This document shows positions 18,901 through 26,953 of a stretch of 64,000 bases of DNA, one piece after another. Positions within the stretch are counted from its first letter, which is position 1; each line of letters starts with the position of its first letter. Both the position numbers and the translations under genes were made by a program. The stretch comes from Sphingomonas taxi (lineage in GTDB: Bacteria > Pseudomonadota > Alphaproteobacteria > Sphingomonadales > Sphingomonadaceae). The stretch is taken from assembly GCA_003240625.1 (NCBI GenBank), contig QFMX01000004.1, positions 186,001-250,000 of the forward strand. Reading direction: 5' to 3'. The notes under the pieces were generated by a model, which saw nothing but the letters and a program-made list of their open reading frames with translations, ran no database searches and was not told the origin of the DNA.

Positions 18901-20348
18901 ACGTTGGTGATCTGCTGCGCCACCCCGCCGCGCCCGGCATTGTAGGCCTGCAACGTGCCGTCATAGAGCAAAGCGTCGGTCTGGAGCGCGGTGACGTTCG
19001 TCGAGACGTTCGCGATATTGGTGGTGTTGATCGCAACCGCATCATTGGTGGCGCCGAGCTGTGCACCGTTCACTGCATCGGTCGAGCCCGCGCCGAGCGT
19101 CCCCGCCGCGACGTTGGTAATCTGCTGTGCTACCCCGCCGCGCCCGGCATTGTAGGCCTGCAACGTGCCGTCATAGAGCAAGGCATCGGTCTGGAGCGCG
19201 GTGACGCTCGTCGAGACGTTGGCGATATTGGTGGTGTTGATAGCCACCGCATCGTTGGTGGCGCCAAGCTGTGCACCGTTCACTGCATCGGTCGAGCCGG
19301 CGTCGAGCCTCCCCGCCGCGACGTTGGTCAGGGCGACGGGGGGCAAGCCCGCGCCGGCCCCGCCCAGCGTCACGCTGGACCGGCCCACATCGTCATACTG
19401 CACCGCGCCGCTTGCGACCGTACCGATCTGCGCTTGGACGCCTGCGAGTTGGCTGACGTTGACCGCATCGGTACCGGCCGAGCCTGCCGCGACGTTGGTG
19501 ATCTGTCGCTGAGCGGTTGCGGTGCCTACCGAGACTTCGCCCGCCGAGGTCTGCGCGACCGTACCCAGGCCGATCGCCGTATAGCCTGCAACCGGACCGC
19601 GTGCGGCAAGGCTGCCCGCTCCCAGCGCGACGCCGTTCGCGCCGGTTGCAATCGCACCCGTGCCCAGCGCAACCGCGCCGGTCGCACCCGCACCGACGCC
19701 AGCATCGGTGCCGAGCGCGATCGCGCCCAGCGCGGTCGCATCGGTCACCGCCGCGTTGCCGAACGCGATCGAGTTCGCCTCGCCTGCAAACGCCGCCACC
19801 CCGGACGCGCCCAGCCCGGTGATCCGGTTGCCGCCGATCGCGATGCCGGCGGGCGTGCGCAAGGAGAAGCCATCCGCCTGCGAATCACACCGATCCCCCG
19901 GCCCGACGATCGTCCCGTTCGTGTTCAGGACCTGCAACGTGATCGGTGCGCCCGACGCGGCGTTGGCCAATAGCCCGGATGCGTTGATGTTGAGCGCCGG
20001 GACCAAGGGAATGATGGCACCGACCACGCCCAGGATCGGGTTCACGGTGCCTTCGACCGGGGTGACGATCCCGGTGATCACCGGCCTGAGGATATTGGTC
20101 ACGACGGACGGCGGCAGGCTTACGCCCGAACAGGCGCTGACCAGATTGGTCGGCGGTGCGACCTGTGCGTAGGCTGGCTGCGATGCGAGGAACGTGGTGG
20201 CAGCCAGCCCGAGCAGCGAAACGCTGCCGCGCATCTGCCGTAGGAGCCTGGTGTCGCGCCGCGGCCTGGCGGTTTGCTGCATCCCGGATGGGGCTACGCC
20301 CGAATTTCGAGCTTCCGATGCATTCCCATAAGCCGACGCGATAGACAT
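15909..20348 (-). CDS. YadA-like trimeric autotransporter adhesin
   Basis: A 1479-residue surface protein. Order: an extended N-terminus with a signal segment (LLGLAATTFLASQPAYAQ, about residues 48-66), a YadA-type head with many SIAFGNAA / AVAIGDPN / AVALGRDN 14-residue repeats, neck motifs (TDAVNVSQL, STDAVNGAQL), long stalk coiled coils, and a C-terminal anchor of about 85 residues ending GAGGIGYQF, which trimerises to form the outer-membrane barrel. It should mediate attachment or biofilm formation. Four near-identical 70-residue stalk repeats lie at 18511-19320. I choose the ATG at 20348, with GGAGG eight bases upstream, over the ATG at 20414. It is monocistronic behind an AT-rich leader and has its own terminator. 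Confidence 0.92.
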   Translation of the reverse strand: MSIASAYGNASEARNSGVAPSGMQQTARPRRDTRLLRQMRGSVSLLGLAATTFLASQPAYAQVAPPTNLVSACSGVSLPPSVVTNILRPVITGIVTPVEGTVNPILGVVGAIIPLVPALNINASGLLANAASGAPITLQVLNTNGTIVGPGDRCDSQADGFSLRTPAGIAIGGNRITGLGASGVAAFAGEANSIAFGNAAVTDATALGAIALGTDAGVGAGATGAVALGTGAIATGANGVALGAGSLAARGPVAGYTAIGLGTVAQTSAGEVSVGTATAQRQITNVAAGSAGTDAVNVSQLAGVQAQIGTVASGAVQYDDVGRSSVTLGGAGAGLPPVALTNVAAGRLDAGSTDAVNGAQLGATNDAVAINTTNIANVSTSVTALQTDALLYDGTLQAYNAGRGGVAQQITNVAAGTLGAGSTDAVNGAQLGATNDAVAINTTNIANVSTNVTALQTDALLYDGTLQAYNAGRGGVAQQITNVAAGTLGAGSTDAVNGAQLGATNDAVAINTTNIANVSTSVTALQTDALLYDGTLQAYNAGRGGVAQRITNVAAGTLGAGSTDAVNGAQLGATNDAVAINTTNIANVSTNVTALQTDALLYDGTLQAFSANRGGAAQRITNVGAGVLGAGSLDAVNGGQLFGLGSSFASALGGSSAYDPVTGTVAAGILYGGTTYGSVQGAVSAIQTSIGGMPTASDLRYFKATSVMADARALGTDSTAIGPNAFASADGSIAAGRNTVASSAGSVAIGDGSSAIAGRAVSIGFANIASGNGAVAIGDPNIATGDGAVALGRDNQATGIGAVALGDTNFATGNGTVSIGQTNQATGNGTIAIGTSNVVNGLGALALGNRNQVTGDGSLAFGSDIVTGGVNTLVVGNASTATGDFAAAFGNNSTASGLNATALGTAASASADYTLAVGERSIASGFGSSALGTLSSATAFASTALGAGAIANLENSVALGSASSTLRGGVASYTAFGVTGAQSSIGEIAVARTADYIDPATGTFAPLGTRQITGVGAGSEDTDAVNVAQLRGVSNTLGNAFVGSLGGGAAYNVTTGAITGPSYVVNGTTYTNVGDALAGVGGQIGQVATNSVSYDNAAQTSVTLGGAGGTTISNVAAGAINATSTDAVNGAQLAATNQAVASNTTAITNLGNTVTDLSTTVTTLGGSVANLNASVTNVSTAVTNLGNDINNGAIGTVQYSNPGSPTTPNGGTPTNDLTLVGAAAGPVGLHNVASGSIAAGSTDAVNGGQVYALALTSVNAVSYNTDASGARTNTVTLAGGNAAAPVTVTNVAAAALAAGSTDAVNGGQLYTTNQAVATAQGTADSALALGGNSVQYGPGRTNVTFNAGGAATVLSNVAAGVSTTDAVNVGQLNSGINSAVTQANSYTDGRIAALDFDLRAVRRDSYAGTSSALAAAGLPQAYEAGKGMVAIGGGTYAGQSAVAVGMSKAFNDGHTVVKLSGTYDSQGRAGGAGGIGYQF
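18511..19320 (-). repeat. 210-bp tandem repeats inside the adhesin gene
   Basis: The same block recurs exactly every 210 bases (marker CGCCCGGCAT at 18721, 18931 and 19141; a diverged copy at 18511). Each unit encodes 70 residues with the core NTTNIANVST, LLYDGTLQAYNAGRGG and STDAVNGAQL. The copies are almost identical at the DNA level, so copy number can change by recombination and adjust stalk length. Confidence 0.92.
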
Positions 20349-20477
20349 GCCGATAACCTCCACAAGCGACTGCAAATGCAGCCCAACCGTCACCGGACAC
20401 TGGTTGTCTGCCAACCTAGTGACCGGAACGCGGGAAACCTCGACCCATGATTACTAACAGTAAGTTACCTATTAAAA

Positions 20478-20531
20478 CGGCTTTGATATCTAGCCGATAT
20501 GAAATGTATTCAATATTTATACTTATATCGG
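20478..20531. promoter_or_regulatory. Overlapping inverted repeats upstream of the adhesin gene
   Basis: CGGCT-N9-AGCCG at 20478-20496 shares its right arm with a second pair, CCGATAT at 20494-20500 and ATATCGG at 20525-20531. The three-arm layout could form alternative hairpins in the transcript or serve as operator sites. About 130-180 bases before the adhesin start. Confidence 0.4.
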
Positions 20532-20715
20532 TTACAGTGGATAGCATTACGGTTTATCAATGTTGAACTTTACTACGTATGTTAACAGACGCAGTTCTGA
20601 ACGGAGATCGACATTCCACCCAAAATGCAACAAGTCTCAAAGGGAGATCAATCGTCGAAATGGGTCTAATTGCCACGCAACGGGCGCGGAATAATTTTGC
20701 GCACCCGCTGGATAC

Positions 20716-20753
20716 GCAAAAACCGCGCCGCCATTCTGGATGGCGACGCGGTC
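20716..20753 (-). terminator. Rho-independent terminator of asd
   Basis: On the minus strand ACCGCGTCGCCAT pairs with ATGGCGGCGCGGT and is followed by five Ts, about 47 bases after the asd stop codon. Confidence 0.9.
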
Positions 20754-20799
20754 AGGCGGATCGAAGCGGTTGATATCGGGGCGAATCGCCCTGGGCGGT

Positions 20800-21825
20800 T
20801 TACGCCTTTTGCAGATGCCGCCGCCCGAGCAGTTCGGCGATCTGGACCGCGTTCAGCGCCGCGCCCTTGCGCAGATTGTCGCTCACGCACCACAAATTGA
20901 TGCCGTTCTCGACGGTCGGATCCTCGCGGACGCGGCTGATGTAGGTCGCGAAGTCGCCGACGCACTCGATCGGCGTGATGTAGCCGCCGTCCTCGCGCTT
21001 ATCGACCAGCATGATGCCGGGCGCCTCGCGCAGAATGTTCTGCGCTTCCTCGGCCGAGATCTCGTTCTCGAACTCGATGTTGATCGCTTCCGAATGGCCG
21101 ACGAACACGGGTACGCGCACGCACGTCGCGGTGACCTTGATCTTCTTGTCGAGGATCTTCTTGGTCTCGACGACCATCTTCCACTCTTCCTTGGTCGAGC
21201 CGTCGTCGAGGAAGCTGTCGATGTGGGGGATCACGTTGAACGCGATCTGCTTGGTGAACTTCTTGGGCTCGGCCGGATCGCCGACGAAGATGTTGCGACT
21301 CTGCTCGAACAGCTCGTCCATGCCGGCCTTGCCCGCGCCGGACACCGACTGATAGGTCGAGACGACCACGCGCTTGATCACCGCCGCGTCGTGCAGCGGC
21401 TTCAGCGCGACGACCATCTGCGCGGTCGAGCAGTTGGGGTTGGCGATGATGTTGCGGACCTTGTAACCATCGATCGCCTCGGGGTTCACCTCGGGCACGA
21501 TCAGCGGCACGTCGGGGTCCATCCGGTAGAGCGACGAATTGTCGATCACCACGCAGCCCGCGGCGGCGGCGATCGGTGCGTACACCGCGGTGCCCTCGGA
21601 GCCGATCGCGAACAGCGCCATGTCCCAGCCGTTCCAGTCGAAATGCTCGATGTTCTGGCATTTGATCTGCCTGCCGGTGTCGCCGTAATCGACCATCAAC
21701 CCCTGGCTGCGCGACGACGCGACGCAGGCGATCTCGTCGGCGGGAAACTCGCGCTCCGCCAGGATATTGAGCATCTCGCGCCCGACATTGCCGGTCGCAC
21801 CCGCGACCACCACCCGATAACCCAT
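20800..21825 (-). CDS. asd: Aspartate-semialdehyde dehydrogenase
   Basis: A 341-residue enzyme that reduces aspartyl-4-phosphate to aspartate semialdehyde with NADPH, the branch point to lysine/diaminopimelate, threonine and methionine. NADP-binding VVAGATGNVGREML at the N-terminus, VIDNSSLYRMDPDVPLIVPEVN, and the active-site IIANPNCSTAQMV with catalytic Cys132. The ATG at 21825 follows GGAG by seven bases and gives the normal family length. The single-gene unit ends in a clear terminator. Confidence 0.95.
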   Translation of the reverse strand: MGYRVVVAGATGNVGREMLNILAEREFPADEIACVASSRSQGLMVDYGDTGRQIKCQNIEHFDWNGWDMALFAIGSEGTAVYAPIAAAAGCVVIDNSSLYRMDPDVPLIVPEVNPEAIDGYKVRNIIANPNCSTAQMVVALKPLHDAAVIKRVVVSTYQSVSGAGKAGMDELFEQSRNIFVGDPAEPKKFTKQIAFNVIPHIDSFLDDGSTKEEWKMVVETKKILDKKIKVTATCVRVPVFVGHSEAINIEFENEISAEEAQNILREAPGIMLVDKREDGGYITPIECVGDFATYISRVREDPTVENGINLWCVSDNLRKGAALNAVQIAELLGRRHLQKA

Positions 21826-21954
21826 GTCATAACTCCGATTGGACTTGGGCGCGCAGTACCGACGTTGCGCGGGCAGGTCCAACGGCTTTCGACTTGTTGC
21901 GCGGATAGCCGGGGTTTGGAAGTAGTCGATGGCGACCGTTGCGCCCGCGTCCTT

Positions 21955-22007
21955 GTTCCCCCGCGAAGGCGGGGGCCCAGTCTGGCCCCCCGCCTTCGCG
22001 GGGGAAC
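21955..22007. repeat. Compact intergenic inverted repeat (GTTCCCCCGCG..CGCGGGGGAAC family)
   Basis: Two GTTCCCCCGCGAAGGCGGGG arms in inverted orientation with only a few bases between, so the element can fold into one long hairpin. Upstream of asd. Confidence 0.85.
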
Positions 22008-22019
22008 AATCTTCTGCAT

Positions 22020-22122
22020 CACCCCGGCGAACGCCGGGGCCCAATTGGAAAGGTCACAGCGACAAAAAACTGCGCTCAGTTACCACCGTCCCCCAATTGG
22101 GCCCCGGCCTCCGCCGGGGTGG
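22020..22122. repeat. Intergenic inverted repeat (CCCCGGC..GCCGGGGCCCAATTGG family)
   Basis: Arms ACCCCGGCGAACGCCGGGG plus CCCAATTGG and the mirror copy, about 45 bases apart. It follows the preceding repeat by 12 bases. The rest of this gap, 22123-22250, shows nothing I can name. Confidence 0.87.
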
Positions 22123-22250
22123 AGCCTGTAGTGATCGGACCATCTGTCACTCGCATCGTCAGTAGATTCTCGCAGTTCTTGGCAGAGTGGATGTCCGGTT
22201 TGGGAAGGGAAAGCGACAGTCGATCACGACGCGCACTTATAAGTGGTTCC

Positions 22251-22406
22251 TCAGGTTCGCTTTAAATTGAAAACGCCAAAGCCGCCAAACAGAAAGCCTA
22301 GGATTGCCCAGACAACCCACGGATCGCCCCTGAGAAACTTAAAAACTGCTACCGATAATAATACTATTCCGATGACCGGAACGCCATTCTTGATTGCATT
22401 TGGCAT
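22251..22406 (-). CDS. 51-residue hydrophobic membrane protein
   Basis: A short open frame that starts ATGCCAAATGCAATC, is preceded by AAAAAGGGGG seven bases upstream (a strong ribosome-binding site) and ends in TGA. The product has two hydrophobic stretches (about residues 9-25 and 30-46) around a short RGDPWV loop and ends NLKRT, a classic two-TM mini-protein. It is not a family I recognise. Codon use is unlike the neighbours (ATA, TTA, AGG, CTA and low GC), which suggests recent acquisition or fast evolution. It lies between repeats and the S9 peptidase, on the same strand as that gene but after its 3' end. Confidence 0.65.
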   Translation of the reverse strand: MPNAIKNGVPVIGIVLLSVAVFKFLRGDPWVVWAILGFLFGGFGVFNLKRT

Positions 22407-22542
22407 TAGCTTTCCCCCTTTTTAGTTGCCCGCTTTGATCATTCCCAAAAATATACCCAGTGACAAGCGACGCGCTTTAGAAACGTCTGAACGAGTCCAC
22501 GGCGTCCGCTATTGGCGTTTTCAGCCGCAGTTCGCGAGCCAC

Positions 22543-22575
22543 TCGCGAGACGGTCGGATACCGACCGTCTCGCGA
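22543..22575. terminator. Perfect 15-bp stem hairpin after the S9 peptidase gene
   Basis: TCGCGAGACGGTCGG and its exact inverse are separated by three bases, 14 bases beyond the peptidase stop codon. There is no T tract on either side, so it may be an mRNA-stabilising end or a bidirectional barrier and not a classical terminator. Confidence 0.55.
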
Positions 22576-22588
22576 ACCGCACCGGCGG

Positions 22589-24919
22589 TTACTTCGCCGA
22601 ACCTGGCGCCGCCGCCGGCGTCACCTCAGCCACCGGCTTGTCCTTCACCGTCCGGTCGAGGAAGTTCAGGATCGTCCCCCAGACATGCTCGCTGATCCCC
22701 GGCCCCGACACGCGGTGCGTATAGCCCGGGTAGAACATCATCTCGAACGGCGTCGCGGTCGCCTGCATCCTAGCTGCGACCTTGGTCGAATTGTCGAGGA
22801 ACACGTTGTCGTCCGCCATGCCGTGGATCAGCAGCAACGGATCGACGATCTTGTTCGCCTCCTCGACCGCGGCCGACGTCGAATAGCTCGCCGGGTCCTT
22901 CGCCGGATCGCCGAGATAGCGCTCGGTATAATGCGTGTCGTACAACTGCCAGTCGGTGACCGGCGCACCCGAGACAGCCGCCGCATACACGCCGGGCGTC
23001 TTCTCCAGCATCTTCAACGACATATAGCCGCCATAGGACCAGCCATAGGTCGCGATCTTGGTAGGCTCGACGAACGGCAGCGACTTCAGGTAGTTCGCGC
23101 CCGACAACTGGTCCTCGACCTCGACCGTCCCCATCGCGTGATAGATCTGGTCCTCGAACGCCTTCCCGCGGTTGTACGAACCACGATTGTCGATCTTGAA
23201 ATAGATCCAGCCGCGATCGACCAGATATTGCGGCAATCCGCCCTGCCACCCGCGCGTGACCTGCTGGCCGGTGCCGGGGCCGCCATAATGTTCGAAGAAC
23301 ACCGGGTATTTCTTGCCGGGCTCCAGCGGCGGCGTGATCATCTCGTAATAGAGGGTCATGCCGTTCTTCGCCTTCAGAGTCCCGAACTTGGTTTCCTGAT
23401 GGCTCGACAGATACGGGTAATAGGGATGCCCCTCGACCACCGCATTCTCGTTGATCCACGAGAGCCGCTTGCCGGTCGCATCCGCCAGATAGACCTGTGT
23501 CGGCTGCTTCGGGTTGGAACGCGAGATGATGAAACGGCTCGCGGCCGCGTCCATCGTGGCGCTATTCCACCAGCCCGTTTCGGTCAGCTTGGTGATCGCG
23601 TTCGGCTTCGCGACGTCGACCGAATAGAGTTGTTGCTCGAGCACGTCGTCCTTGTTGCCGAGGAAGAACAGGCGCCCCTTGGTCTCGTCCACGCCGACCA
23701 GATCGGTGACGACCCAGTCGCCCTTCGTCAGCTGCGTCCACTTGCCCGACGCGAACCGATAGAGATGCCCATAGCCGCTCCGCTCCGACCGCCAGATCAG
23801 GCTGCCGTCTTTCAGGACGTGATAGGCGTCGGACAGGTTGAGCCAGCTCTTCACGCCGGATTTCTCGGTGAACAGGATCGTCGACTTGCCCGTCGCCGGA
23901 TCGACGCGGAGCATCTCCAGCAGCTTCTGGTCGCGGCTCTGGCGCTGGACCAGCAGCATCCGGCCATCCGGCGTCCAGTCGACGCGGGCGAGATAGATGT
24001 CGGGGTTGGTGCCGAGATCGACCTTCACCTGCCCCGAGCCATCGGGCTTCATGATATACAGGTCGACCAGCACGTTGGGCGTGCCGGCGGCGGGATAGCG
24101 CTGCTCGTAGACCTTGGTGCCGGTCGCGCCGATCGACGCCCGGGTGGCGGTGTGGACCGGCGCCTCGTCGAACCGCTCGACCGCGACATATTGCTCGTCG
24201 GGCGACCACCAATAGCCGGTGCGGCGATCCATTTCCTCCTGCGCGACGAACTCCGCCTCGCCGAAATGCACCGTGCCGCCCCCACCGGTGGTGACGGCGC
24301 GCGCGGCGCCACCGCTCAGCGGTTGGACGAAGACGTTCTGGTCGCGGACGAACGACACGAAGCCGCCCTTGGGGCTGACCACCGGGTTCAGTTCGCCGCC
24401 GGGCGTGTTGGTCAGCCGCGTGACCTTGCCGTCGAGCCCGGCGAGATACAGGTCGCCGTCGAGCGGCACGAGGATCGACTTGCCGTCGGACGCCCAGTCA
24501 TAGGCGACGATGCCCTTCTGTCCGCCGATCCGCGCACGCTCACGCTGCATCTTCTCGGCCTCGGTGAGTTCGGCGCCGCTGCCGACCTTTTTCGAATCGA
24601 CCAACATGCGGGCCTGCCCGGTCGCGGTATCGACGGCCCAGAGATCGAAGCGCTCCTTCTCGTCGTCGCGATTGCGCAGCGAGGTCAGCAACGTGCCGTC
24701 CGGCGACAGCCGCACCGCGCGGGGTTGCGATCCCGACAGGTCCGGATTGCTGAAGACGCGCGCCATCGTCAGGTCGCCGGGCTTCGCCGCCTCGACCGGC
24801 CTCGCCGGCTCAGGCGCGGAAGTCGTTGCCGCAGGACCGGCGGCGGGCGTCACCTGATCAGCAGCCATCGCGGCGGTTCCGACCGAAGCAAGCGCAAGCC
24901 CGAGCAACCATGTTCGCAT
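22589..24919 (-). CDS. S9 family serine peptidase (dipeptidyl-peptidase IV type)
   Basis: A 776-residue exported peptidase: signal peptide ending TAAMAADQ, an N-terminal beta-propeller (about 60-480) with DPP-IV-type segments such as AEFVAQEEMDRRTGYWWSP, and a C-terminal alpha/beta-hydrolase domain. The nucleophile is in YGWSYGGYMS, the acid in HGMADDNVFL, and the His in PGYTHRVSG (His735). It should release dipeptides, typically X-Pro, from peptide N-termini in the periplasm. The EE pair in VAQEEMDR is the family's N-terminal amine-binding motif, which supports aminopeptidase-type action. GGAG precedes the ATG by nine bases. A perfect hairpin follows the stop codon. Confidence 0.94.
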   Translation of the reverse strand: MRTWLLGLALASVGTAAMAADQVTPAAGPAATTSAPEPARPVEAAKPGDLTMARVFSNPDLSGSQPRAVRLSPDGTLLTSLRNRDDEKERFDLWAVDTATGQARMLVDSKKVGSGAELTEAEKMQRERARIGGQKGIVAYDWASDGKSILVPLDGDLYLAGLDGKVTRLTNTPGGELNPVVSPKGGFVSFVRDQNVFVQPLSGGAARAVTTGGGGTVHFGEAEFVAQEEMDRRTGYWWSPDEQYVAVERFDEAPVHTATRASIGATGTKVYEQRYPAAGTPNVLVDLYIMKPDGSGQVKVDLGTNPDIYLARVDWTPDGRMLLVQRQSRDQKLLEMLRVDPATGKSTILFTEKSGVKSWLNLSDAYHVLKDGSLIWRSERSGYGHLYRFASGKWTQLTKGDWVVTDLVGVDETKGRLFFLGNKDDVLEQQLYSVDVAKPNAITKLTETGWWNSATMDAAASRFIISRSNPKQPTQVYLADATGKRLSWINENAVVEGHPYYPYLSSHQETKFGTLKAKNGMTLYYEMITPPLEPGKKYPVFFEHYGGPGTGQQVTRGWQGGLPQYLVDRGWIYFKIDNRGSYNRGKAFEDQIYHAMGTVEVEDQLSGANYLKSLPFVEPTKIATYGWSYGGYMSLKMLEKTPGVYAAAVSGAPVTDWQLYDTHYTERYLGDPAKDPASYSTSAAVEEANKIVDPLLLIHGMADDNVFLDNSTKVAARMQATATPFEMMFYPGYTHRVSGPGISEHVWGTILNFLDRTVKDKPVAEVTPAAAPGSAK

Positions 24920-25182
24920 CCTGTAGACTCCGTGGGATCATCCCGCCGGATACCGCCCGGCGGCCCGAAGATGTTCGGTGGCGCGTTATCGCGACGGCAT
25001 GCGGTAAGGTAAAGGGGAGACGTGCGGGACGCGTCGCAACGCCGATCTTAACCTGGCCGGGCGCGGACCGAAGAGCATGTGATAATTACCACTGCGTAAA
25101 CCGCGTCTTTACGCGCTTCGTTTAAACGGACTGACGAGAACCTTGCCGTGGACGTTCGTTCACGGCGCAGCACGACCGGAGT

Positions 25183-25863
25183 ATGATGGTCTCGACCACG
25201 GTACCGCAGGGCAACGAGCCCGCAGGCGAGCGCAGCGCATGGCAGGCGCTCGTCCGGCTGGCCGAGGCCGACGGCAGCGTCGCGCACCCGCATTATCGCC
25301 GCCTGATTTCGGGTGGGCAGGCGCCCCGCAACCTGTCCGACGCGGTTCACGCGCTGTGCTCGGTGCACGGCGACCATCCCGGCATGATCACCGATGTCCT
25401 GGCAAACGCGGTCCAGCCCGAGGCGCAGGACTGGCTGACCGCCGCCGCCGCCGGATTCGTCGACGAGCGCACCTATCTCGCGCAGCTGACCGCCGCGGTC
25501 GGCCCACTGCCCTCGACGCCGGGCCAGGCGGAGACCGAATCGGCGCTGGTGGGCGAACGCCACGCGCTCGAAATGCTCGCCCGGTCCGAGCGGCGCGGCT
25601 GCGCGACCGGCGCGGTCGCGGCGCTGTTGCTCGATTGGGGCGCGATCCGCGGGATGCTCGATATCGCAGCAGAGCGCTTCGGGCTCGCTGCGCCCGCACC
25701 GACCTTCCCGTCGAACGCCGACACCGCGGCGATGATCGCGGCGCTCGGCAACGCGCCCGGCATCCAGCGCGCGATCCTGTTCGGTGCGCAGCAATTATTC
25801 GCGCAGCACCGCGGCCTGTGGTCGCTGCTCGAAGCCCGTGCGAGCGCCCGCGGGGATCTGTAA
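25183..25863 (+). CDS. Uncharacterised Ala-rich helical protein upstream of moxR
   Basis: 226 residues, no signal peptide or membrane segment, rich in Ala and Leu and predicted by eye to be mostly helical. I recognise no catalytic motif. It starts 68 bases before moxR and on the same strand, so it may be co-transcribed with the MoxR ATPase and assist it; that is inference. Start is uncertain: two ATGs in tandem (25183 and 25186) follow GGAG very closely, the second having the better spacing. The preceding 260 bases, shared with the divergent S9 gene, show no other gene. Confidence 0.75.
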   Translation: MMVSTTVPQGNEPAGERSAWQALVRLAEADGSVAHPHYRRLISGGQAPRNLSDAVHALCSVHGDHPGMITDVLANAVQPEAQDWLTAAAAGFVDERTYLAQLTAAVGPLPSTPGQAETESALVGERHALEMLARSERRGCATGAVAALLLDWGAIRGMLDIAAERFGLAAPAPTFPSNADTAAMIAALGNAPGIQRAILFGAQQLFAQHRGLWSLLEARASARGDL

Positions 25864-25930
25864 CCGGCTTGCACGGGGCTGCGGAAACCCTCTATCCATA
25901 CCCGGTATTCAGAACCGGACGGGACATCGC

Positions 25931-26785
25931 ATGAAGCGCTTCGAAGGCACCCAAAGCTACGTCGCGACCGACGATTTGAAGGTCGCGGTCAACGCCGCCG
26001 TGACGCTGCGTCGCCCGCTGCTGATCAAGGGCGAACCCGGCACCGGCAAGACCGTGCTGGCCTACGAGATCGCCAAGGCGCTCGGCGCGCCGCTGATCGA
26101 ATGGAACATCAAGTCGACCACCAAGGCGCAGCAGGGCCTGTACGAATATGACGCGGTCGCCCGCCTCCGCGACGGCCAGCTCGGCGACGCGCGCGTCCAC
26201 GACATCGGCAACTATATTCGCAAGGGCAAATTGTGGGAGGCGTTCACCCAGCCCGCCCCACCGGTCCTGCTGATCGACGAAATCGACAAGGCCGATATCG
26301 AGTTCCCGAACGACCTGTTGCAGGAACTCGATCGGATGGAGTTCCACGTCTACGAGACCAAGGAAACGGTGCGCGCGGTCGAGCGTCCGATCGTCATCAT
26401 CACGTCGAACAACGAGAAGGAACTGCCCGACGCGTTCCTGCGTCGGTGTTTCTTCCACTACATTAAGTTCCCTGACCGGGCGACGATGCAGGCGATTGTC
26501 GACGTCCACTTTCCCGGCATCCAGAAGATCCTCGTCAGCAAGGCGATGGACCTGTTCTACGACGTCCGCGACGTACCCGGCTTGAAGAAAAAGCCCTCGA
26601 CCTCGGAACTGCTCGACTGGCTGAAGCTGCTGCTCCACGAGGACATGCCGCTCGACATCCTCCAGAACCGCGACCCGACCAAGGCGATCCCCCCACTGCA
26701 CGGTGCGCTTCTGAAGAACGAGCAGGACGTCATGCTGTTCGAACGCCTCGCGTTCATGGCGAAACGACAGAAGAATCAGGGGTAA
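25931..26785 (+). CDS. moxR: MoxR-family AAA+ ATPase
   Basis: A 284-residue AAA+ ATPase: Walker A GEPGTGKTVL (about residues 37-46), Walker B VLLIDEIDKAD, sensor-1 region IIITSNNEKELPDAFLRRC, then a C-terminal lid. MoxR proteins act as chaperones that load or activate partner complexes, usually with a VWA-domain protein encoded next door. Here the likely partner, a CoxE-type VWA protein, begins 4.4 kb further on (31157), with three unrelated genes between. Start at 25931, after the MoxR domain boundary; the frame is open upstream without homology. A repeat follows the stop. Confidence 0.93.
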   Translation: MKRFEGTQSYVATDDLKVAVNAAVTLRRPLLIKGEPGTGKTVLAYEIAKALGAPLIEWNIKSTTKAQQGLYEYDAVARLRDGQLGDARVHDIGNYIRKGKLWEAFTQPAPPVLLIDEIDKADIEFPNDLLQELDRMEFHVYETKETVRAVERPIVIITSNNEKELPDAFLRRCFFHYIKFPDRATMQAIVDVHFPGIQKILVSKAMDLFYDVRDVPGLKKKPSTSELLDWLKLLLHEDMPLDILQNRDPTKAIPPLHGALLKNEQDVMLFERLAFMAKRQKNQG

Positions 26786-26829
26786 GGACGGCCTTAACCT
26801 GACCGCGCCATAGCTGCCGGACCGTTTCA

Positions 26830-26953
26830 ATCCTCCCCCGCAAGGGGGAGGTGGCGCCGTAGGCGACGGAGGGGGAGGACACGAAACCGATGTTACCCCT
26901 TGCCGCCCCCTCCGTCAGGCTTCGCCTGCCACCTCCCCCTGGCCGGGGAGGAT
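26830..26953. repeat. Inverted repeat (CCTCCCC / GGGGAGG family) reaching into the next gene
   Basis: ATCCTCCCCCGCAAGGGGGAGG at the left (26830) and CACCTCCCCCTGGCCGGGGAGG at the right (ending 26953), with CCCTCCGTCAGGCTTCGCC inside. Its right half overlaps the first 21 codons of the GT-C-like gene. Confidence 0.85.

Larger units (their letters stand above)
20349..20799. other. AT-rich leader between asd and the adhesin gene
   Basis: No gene seen. The part at about 20440-20680 is strikingly AT-rich compared with the GC-rich window, and it is the 5' region of the adhesin gene. It contains overlapping inverted repeats (20478-20531) and, at its right end, the asd terminator. It is likely a regulated promoter region and a possible binding target for nucleoid proteins; I cannot place -35 and -10 boxes with confidence. 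Confidence 0.6.

Noticed and set aside
20579..20773. 64-codon plus-strand open frame between the adhesin gene and asd
   Set aside because: It runs through the asd terminator hairpin and lacks a ribosome-binding site.
22243..22425. 60-codon plus-strand open frame near 22.3 kb
   Set aside because: It has no ribosome-binding site and a Pro/Thr/Lys-rich product, whereas the opposite strand encodes a two-TM protein with a strong ribosome-binding site.
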